From positions 1 to 41,679 of IMG/VR virus record IMGVR_UViG_3300013118_000638: a stretch of 41,679 nt of DNA. The stretch is one strand, 5' to 3'. Of this stretch, positions 37,861 to 41,679 are shown piece after piece. Both the position numbers and the translations under genes were made by a program. The notes under the pieces were generated by a model. That model searched no databases. It worked only from the letters and a program-made list of their open reading frames with translations, and was not told the origin of the DNA. The stretch's first letter is position 1; each line of letters begins with the position of its first letter. Source of the stretch: a virus.

Positions 37861-38011
37861 AAAACTAAGGCAGGCAATAATCGCAGAGGTCACAAAGAAG
37901 GTCCAAGAGATCCTACCCGTAATCATCAAAGAGATTGTGCAAAAGCAGGTCGATGACACAGTAGATGATCACTATGCACTGCACTTCGACGACGGTAACG
38001 ATTATTATTAA
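37847..38011 (+). CDS. Small helical protein, unknown
   Basis: A 54-residue protein starting ATG 37847 inside the end of the previous gene. A long amphipathic helix (LRQAIIAEVTKKVQEILPVIIKEIV, read with breaks) is followed by an acidic aromatic tail ending D-Y-Y. The helix loosely resembles the tag motif but lacks L-x-E. Unknown function. Confidence 0.62.
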   Translation: MKIDEKLRQAIIAEVTKKVQEILPVIIKEIVQKQVDDTVDDHYALHFDDGNDYY

Positions 38012-38037
38012 TCGGTAATCAAATCATCTATTTGTGT

Positions 38038-38043
38038 TATAAT
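38038..38043 (+). promoter_or_regulatory. Likely -10 box for the adenine salvage operon
   Basis: TATAAT in the 55-base gap before apt. The upstream hexamer is not a good match to the TGTAAA element seen elsewhere. Confidence 0.45.
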
Positions 38044-38066
38044 CTTCTGTAAAACAAGGAAGATAT

Positions 38067-38561
38067 ATGATAAATTTCAAAAGCTTAATTAGAGAAGTTA
38101 ATGATTGGCCCAAGCCCGGCGTAGGATTTAAAGATATCACATCAATACTGGGGACAGATAAGTTTCCTGAGCTAATTGATGCAATGGCCGAGCAGCTCGT
38201 TGATATTGACACCATCGATGCTTTCGTAGGTATTGAATCACGAGGATATATCTTTGCGTCAGCATTGGCATACAAGCTTGGCAAGGGAGTAATATTAGCA
38301 AGAAAGCCCGGAAAACTTCCGCCGCCCGTAAAGTCAGTTGAGTATTCATTGGAGTATGGCACAGATAGCTTAGAAATGCAAGCCGGCTCCGGTCGCGTCG
38401 TAATTGTTGATGATGTAGTTGCTACTGGCGGAACCCTGACTGCTGCAGAACAACTTGCAAAGGATTGCGGGTATGACGTTGTTGATTCACTTTGCTTTAT
38501 TGACTTGAGGTTTATTCATGATAGAAGCCTTGACACGAAATGTGTAGTAACGTATGACTGA
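38067..38561 (+). CDS. apt: Adenine phosphoribosyltransferase
   Basis: 164 residues. The N-terminus FKSLIREVNDWPKPGVGFKDIT aligns (in pieces) with the usual APRT opening L-I-R-x-V-x-D-x-P-x-P-G-I-x-F-x-D-I-T. VGIESRG (54-60) and the PRPP loop VVIVDDVVATGGT (111-123) are intact. It converts adenine and PRPP to AMP. It is slightly shorter than E. coli Apt (183). It overlaps the nucleosidase gene by 8 bases, and the two form a pathway: adenine released from MTA or SAH is salvaged to AMP. An aagga ribosome site precedes the ATG. Confidence 0.94.
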   Translation: MINFKSLIREVNDWPKPGVGFKDITSILGTDKFPELIDAMAEQLVDIDTIDAFVGIESRGYIFASALAYKLGKGVILARKPGKLPPPVKSVEYSLEYGTDSLEMQAGSGRVVIVDDVVATGGTLTAAEQLAKDCGYDVVDSLCFIDLRFIHDRSLDTKCVVTYD

Positions 38562-39126
38562 TATCATAATGATCAGCGCTCTAAGAGATGAAACACAAGA
38601 TCTTTTTGATGATGTTCTTCCAGTGATTTATAGCGGAGTAGGTAAGGTTAATGCTGCTCTCACCACTGCAAAGGCCATTGAGCAATACAAGCCTAAACTC
38701 ATCATCAACTTTGGCACCGCCGGAAGTCACAGTATCAAACCACATACATTAGTTGATTGTAATAAATTTATTCAAAGAGACATGCATATTGATGCACTTG
38801 GATTTGGCTACGGCATTACACCTTTCGAAGAAGACATACCCAGAGTCATAGAGTTTTCCTCGAGTGGTAATATGAATATGGTGTGTGGAACCGGAGATAA
38901 CTTCGTGGCTGCGTCAGATAAACTAGAATGCGACGTAGTAGACATGGAAGCATATGCCATAGCAAAATCATGCCATCTATCTAGCGTCGATTTCGTATCA
39001 TACAAATATATCACAGATGGCGCAGATGAAAATGCAGCTAATCAATGGAAAGAGAATTGCGCAAAGGGCGCCATAAAGTTTTACGATATTTTGAAAAGTG
39101 TCATACAAGACTATAATAAATCTTAA
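38554..39126 (+). CDS. mtnN: Methylthioadenosine/S-adenosylhomocysteine nucleosidase-like protein
   Basis: 190 residues of the PNP/UDP phosphorylase family. Key elements are in order: SALRDET (Glu13, corresponding to E. coli Glu12), GVGKVNAA (28-35), INFGTAGS (51-58), VDMEAYAIAKSC (catalytic-site Glu) and ITDGAD with the catalytic Asp. It is shorter than E. coli MtnN (232), losing part of the middle. It would cleave MTA or SAH to adenine plus the ribose product. Coupling to apt by overlap supports this over other nucleoside phosphorylases. Confidence 0.86.
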   Translation: MTDIIMISALRDETQDLFDDVLPVIYSGVGKVNAALTTAKAIEQYKPKLIINFGTAGSHSIKPHTLVDCNKFIQRDMHIDALGFGYGITPFEEDIPRVIEFSSSGNMNMVCGTGDNFVAASDKLECDVVDMEAYAIAKSCHLSSVDFVSYKYITDGADENAANQWKENCAKGAIKFYDILKSVIQDYNKS

Positions 39127-39163
39127 TAATTAAAAGAAAACTTCAGCCAGAAAGGTTTTTCAA

Positions 39164-39574
39164 TTGACAACCAGACTAACAATCTTATTTTTAATAGCAT
39201 CTTGCACGCCTGCAATCCCAGAGGTGGAAGCAAAAACTTCAGCAAATATTGACACTATATCCGGTATAACTTTATCTGAAAGAGGAAAGGCAATTTTTTA
39301 TGGCGACGGAACAGTAAATTGTTCAACATGTCATACTGCAGGCATGCATAATGCACCGCATTTAATTGGGTTCTCTCATAGAAAGACAATTGCAGGAACA
39401 CTGCCAAACACGCCTGACAATCTGAGAAAGTGGCTAACAGATCCACAATCAGTCAAGCCGTCAACAGAGATGGCAACACACATACTTCCAATTCACCCAG
39501 ATCCTATAAAGAAATTTATAAAGATTCCTGATGCAGAAATAACAGCCCTAATTGCATACCTCCAAACTTTATAA
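39164..39574 (+). CDS. Cytochrome c (class I) lipoprotein
   Basis: 136 residues from a TTG start with an aaagg ribosome site. Lipobox LIASC (Cys14) predicts an outer- or inner-membrane lipid anchor. Heme attachment CSTCH (Cys53, Cys56, His57) follows a helix typical of class I (GKAIFYGDGTVNC). TPDNLRKWLTDP and EITALIAYLQTL are the usual later helices, and a Met in STEMATHILP is a candidate sixth ligand. It would accept and pass electrons in the periplasm after host heme attachment. A cytochrome between nucleotide salvage and a ClpXP-adaptor-like gene is unexpected. Confidence 0.85.
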   Translation: MTTRLTILFLIASCTPAIPEVEAKTSANIDTISGITLSERGKAIFYGDGTVNCSTCHTAGMHNAPHLIGFSHRKTIAGTLPNTPDNLRKWLTDPQSVKPSTEMATHILPIHPDPIKKFIKIPDAEITALIAYLQTL

Positions 39575-39582
39575 TTACCTGC

Positions 39583-39993
39583 ATGACTAATAAAGAAATC
39601 AAGGCTGAGCTAGAAAAGCAACTCGACACTGGCAAGATCCGCGTCATCATCGACACTGGGCATCGAGGTGTCAAAGTCCCAGTATCATTCATGAACGTGG
39701 GCCCAACGGTCTTCATCCTTGCGTGGGATTATCCGGGAATTGATATCGAGATAAACACACGTTCAGTCAAAGCAACACTCAGATTCAAAGGCACACCATT
39801 CAGGTGCACATTCCCGATCAAGTCAATCAAGAGCATCATCTCAATGAACTCGGCGCAAACTCCGCCCGAGCCTACAAAGAAGAAGCTGAAGGATCCCAGA
39901 GACCAGAGCGCAGGTCCAGGTCTCAAGATCATTGAAAAGGAATTCCCGATCACCGGCCTGGGTCACAAAGGCACATTAACCCAGCTGAAGTAA
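39583..39993 (+). CDS. SspB-like ClpXP adaptor (tentative)
   Basis: 136 residues. The region VIIDTGHRGVKVP (21-33), a strand FILAWDYPG, then VKATLRFKGTPFRCTFPIKSIKSI (in two parts, 62-85) follows the SspB fold: G-V-x-V-P early, [F/L]-x-F-x-G-x-x-x-x-x-x-[I/V]-P and a strand ending the domain. A charged, Pro-rich linker leads to a C-terminal end G-x-L-T-Q-L-K, comparable with the ClpX-binding tail of E. coli SspB (A-L-R-V-V-K). SspB delivers ssrA-tagged and other substrates to ClpXP. Similar short versions occur in Myxococcota, from memory. Confidence 0.66.
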   Translation: MTNKEIKAELEKQLDTGKIRVIIDTGHRGVKVPVSFMNVGPTVFILAWDYPGIDIEINTRSVKATLRFKGTPFRCTFPIKSIKSIISMNSAQTPPEPTKKKLKDPRDQSAGPGLKIIEKEFPITGLGHKGTLTQLK

Positions 39994-39996
39994 TTG

Positions 39997-40024
39997 TGTA
40001 AACTTCGCATCCCTGTGTTATAAT
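39997..40024 (+). promoter_or_regulatory. Promoter, TGTAAA-16-TATAAT
   Basis: TGTAAA at 39997-40002 and TATAAT at 40019-40024, 16 bases apart, in the 50-base gap before the DNA ligase ATG at 40044. Confidence 0.65.
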
Positions 40025-40043
40025 ACAATCACACGGAGATATA

Positions 40044-41333
40044 ATGAGCTTCCTCAGAACCCAAGACTTTATGACATCGATGGCGGAAACGTCATCTGTC
40101 CTTGATAAGATCGCGATCCTGGAGTCAGTCGATTTCACAACTCGACGAGTTCTCTACTGGACATATAATAAATACAAGCAATTCCACGTTGGGCCTGACA
40201 ATGTCAGGAAACGCAAGGATTTGTGTGCTGAGACATGCGACTACCTCGATCTGTTCGATCTGCTTGAGGATCTGAATGCACGTGAGATCACAGGCCACGA
40301 CGCTATCTCGCAGGTCAATGCATATATCCGCGACAACCCGGAGAACGAGGAGCTGGTCTATCTAATCCTTGACCGCAACCTCAAGATCCGTGCGTCAGAG
40401 AAGCTGATCAACCGTGCGTGCGATAACCTGATTCCGACGTTTGATGTTGCTCTTGCAGGATCTTACGATGAGAAGACAGCAAAGAAGGTTGACTTCGAAC
40501 GCCAGCAGTGGATGGTATCACGAAAGCTGGATGGTGTTCGTTGTCTGGTGATCGTCGATGAGAACGGTCGAGCAACCTCATGGGCACGCTCCGGCAAGCA
40601 GTTCCAAACTTTGCGGAAGGTCGAAGAAGAGATCGAAGCACTAAACATGAAGAACGTGGTCTTTGACGGCGAGATGTGCATCATCGATGAAAACGGTGAC
40701 GAAGATTTCCAGAACTGCATGAAGCAGATCCGGCGCAAGGATCACACGATCACAAACGGTCTGTATCAAGCATTCGACCTGATCGATCTGCTCGACTTCC
40801 AGCAAGGAACCTCAGGCGACACATTCTTTACGCGACTCGGCCGACTACGTTCTGTGATCGGCGACGATGCAAAGATGCTCTCGGTCCTTCATCAAGAGCA
40901 GATCACTGGCGACAATCACTTCCAGGAGTGGCGACAGGATTCACAGGATGCTGGATGGGAAGGTTTAATGCTCCGCCTCGATGTTCCATATAAGGGCAAA
41001 CGCTCAAAGGACATCCTGAAGGTCAAGACAATGCATGACGCTGAATATCGTGTGAAGGATATCGCCACCGGACCCTTCCGCTACGTGGTCGACGGCCGAG
41101 AGGTCGAAGAAGAAATGCTGTCAGCAGTAATGATCGAGCACAAAGGAAACACGGTCAGGGTCGGAAGCGGATTCACCATCGAACAGCGCAAAGAATTTTA
41201 CCACCGACCAACACATATTTTAAACAAAGTGATTACCGTGCAATACTTTGAAGAGAGCCAAAATCAAAACGGCACATTCAGCCTGAGATTCCCGGTAGTC
41301 AAAGTAATTCACGGAGACAAGAGAACATGCTAG
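40044..41333 (+). CDS. ATP-dependent DNA ligase (T4 type)
   Basis: 429 residues. Motif I is RKLDGVR with the adenylated lysine at 161; motif III VFDGEM, motif IV WEGLMLR and motif V DILKVKTMHDAEY are all present, followed by an OB-fold domain (about 330-425) with VRVGSGFT and a closing FPVVKVIHGD. An N-terminal helical domain of about 150 residues resembles the DNA-binding domain of T4 ligase (487 residues). It seals nicks with ATP in replication and repair. Host bacteria normally use the NAD-dependent enzyme, so this supports a phage origin. It stands alone behind its own TGTAAA-type promoter with a cggag ribosome site. Confidence 0.95.
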   Translation: MSFLRTQDFMTSMAETSSVLDKIAILESVDFTTRRVLYWTYNKYKQFHVGPDNVRKRKDLCAETCDYLDLFDLLEDLNAREITGHDAISQVNAYIRDNPENEELVYLILDRNLKIRASEKLINRACDNLIPTFDVALAGSYDEKTAKKVDFERQQWMVSRKLDGVRCLVIVDENGRATSWARSGKQFQTLRKVEEEIEALNMKNVVFDGEMCIIDENGDEDFQNCMKQIRRKDHTITNGLYQAFDLIDLLDFQQGTSGDTFFTRLGRLRSVIGDDAKMLSVLHQEQITGDNHFQEWRQDSQDAGWEGLMLRLDVPYKGKRSKDILKVKTMHDAEYRVKDIATGPFRYVVDGREVEEEMLSAVMIEHKGNTVRVGSGFTIEQRKEFYHRPTHILNKVITVQYFEESQNQNGTFSLRFPVVKVIHGDKRTC

Positions 41334-41343
41334 GAAGTAACAA

Positions 41344-41601
41344 GTGAGACAGTTGAAGTTTAAGTTAATAGGTGATTTCGCATTGTCAATCAATGATGAG
41401 CCGTGGAATGAAGATGACCCCCGAGGACCGGGCGGCCAGTATGTATTCAATTGCAATGCCATCGCCGGCGGAGACATTTATGCATGCCGCCACTTTACAT
41501 ACTCAGGTGATCCAGAAGATGAACATGCAGTTATGAAGCTTGGACAGGCTGAGAATGCATACAATGAAACCCTTCGAATGATCGAGAGTAACATTCTGTG
41601 A
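41344..41601 (+). CDS. Unknown small acidic protein
   Basis: 85 residues from GTG 41344. A basic first strand (LKFKLIGDFALSI) is followed by an acidic loop with PRGPGGQYVF, two cysteines and a helical end. The layout, strand - 'GGQ-x-V-F' - 'H-x-x-Y' - helix, is not one I recognise. It lies ten bases after the ligase; the GTGA overlap with the next frame shows coupling. Confidence 0.68.
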   Translation: MRQLKFKLIGDFALSINDEPWNEDDPRGPGGQYVFNCNAIAGGDIYACRHFTYSGDPEDEHAVMKLGQAENAYNETLRMIESNIL

Positions 41602-41679
41602 AACTTTACGGCCTAGCTCTGACACTGATAATGGGATGCAGCCATGCTGCAGTCGATCGATGTCGTCCGAGCTCTGGAA
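41598..41679 (+). CDS. Lipoprotein, N-terminus only (partial)
   Basis: A GTG start overlapping the previous stop opens a frame that runs off the window. The visible 27 residues are a short signal peptide with the lipobox LIMGC (Cys14) followed by S-H-A-A-V-D-R-C. The body is not visible. Confidence 0.6.
   Translation, partial: MKLYGLALTLIMGCSHAAVDRCRPSSG

Noticed and set aside
38067-38110. F-K-S-L-I-R-E-V at the start of Apt as a virion tag
   Set aside because: This stretch matches the normal N-terminus of adenine phosphoribosyltransferases and has no L-x-E.
39133-39162. Hairpin GAAAAC...GTTTTTC followed by T-rich sequence as a terminator
   Set aside because: The stem is short, AU-rich and bulged, and it contains the ribosome site of the cytochrome gene; too weak to call.
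1-41679. CRISPR arrays, insertion sequences, integrase or att sites
   Set aside because: No regularly spaced direct repeats, transposase motifs or flanking repeats were seen. Also, no gap above 300 bases without a gene remains.

Overview
The window reads as part of a large double-stranded DNA phage genome, probably a 'jumbo' or 'huge' phage. It is densely coded: adjacent genes overlap by 1-20 bases or lie a few bases apart, most proteins are tiny, and nearly everything is on the + strand except one three-gene island. It carries a T4-type ATP-dependent DNA ligase, a tRNA gene, peptidoglycan-targeting proteins and many short phage-type ORFans. No capsid, portal, terminase or polymerase gene is visible, so the phage assignment is an inference. 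Several envelope proteins (MopE-repeat/VWA lipoprotein, PilX-like pilin, and two secreted proteins at 24559 and 33955) look like families I associate with Myxococcota and related former Deltaproteobacteria. That suggests such a host.

Layout. 1-6251: a metabolic and quality-control operon (lysine-rich protein, RfaE-type nucleotidyltransferase, hot-dog thioesterase, PEP synthase, FtsH, cupin). 6292-6379: a tRNA-Ser with anticodon AGA. 6400-8764: a trypsin-like lipoprotein, a small secreted protein, a PilX-like pilin and a methyltransferase. 8780-13275: twenty consecutive small paralogs sharing an N-terminal [K/x]-[P/K]-G-D-[L/M/I]-[V/I] motif and a predicted SH3-like barrel, called here the 'GDLV family'. 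13268-18123: GIY-YIG nuclease, unknown proteins, more GDLV proteins, and two larger proteins that contain a GDLV module. 18157-19144: rhodanese and metallophosphoesterase. 19198-20645: three proteins with a shared N-terminal tag. 20708-25205: phage ORFans, a nucleotidyltransferase and more GDLV proteins. 25212-27046: DnaJ and a PDZ-less site-2 protease. 27043-29047 (- strand): surface/secreted cassette. 29126-30806: second trypsin-like lipoprotein, GDLV protein, GapR-like protein and NTP pyrophosphohydrolase. 30849-38011: large tagged, peptidoglycan-directed and basic proteins, probably packaged in or attached to the virion. 38067-41679: adenine salvage pair, cytochrome c lipoprotein, SspB-like protein, DNA ligase and two unknowns.

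Two signals stand out. First, about 34 GDLV modules occur in 41 kb, mostly as translationally coupled single-domain proteins. Second, a recurring amphipathic tag (roughly M-K-[I/T]-T-x3-L-R-x-I-I-R-E-E-L-x2-[L/V]-L-x-E) is found at the start of otherwise unrelated proteins and ends in L-x-E, the type of site cut by T4-like prohead proteases. It looks like a capsid-targeting sequence for injected internal proteins.

The genes suggest broad host remodelling: proteolysis control (FtsH, S2P, SspB-like adaptor, DnaJ, two exported serine proteases), carbon and nucleotide metabolism (PEP synthase, MTA/SAH nucleosidase plus adenine phosphoribosyltransferase, NTP pyrophosphohydrolase) and envelope modification. 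A recurrent promoter, TGTAAA-N15-17-TATAAT, precedes several small-protein operons and the ligase. All functional statements rest on reading motifs by eye; no database search was run.
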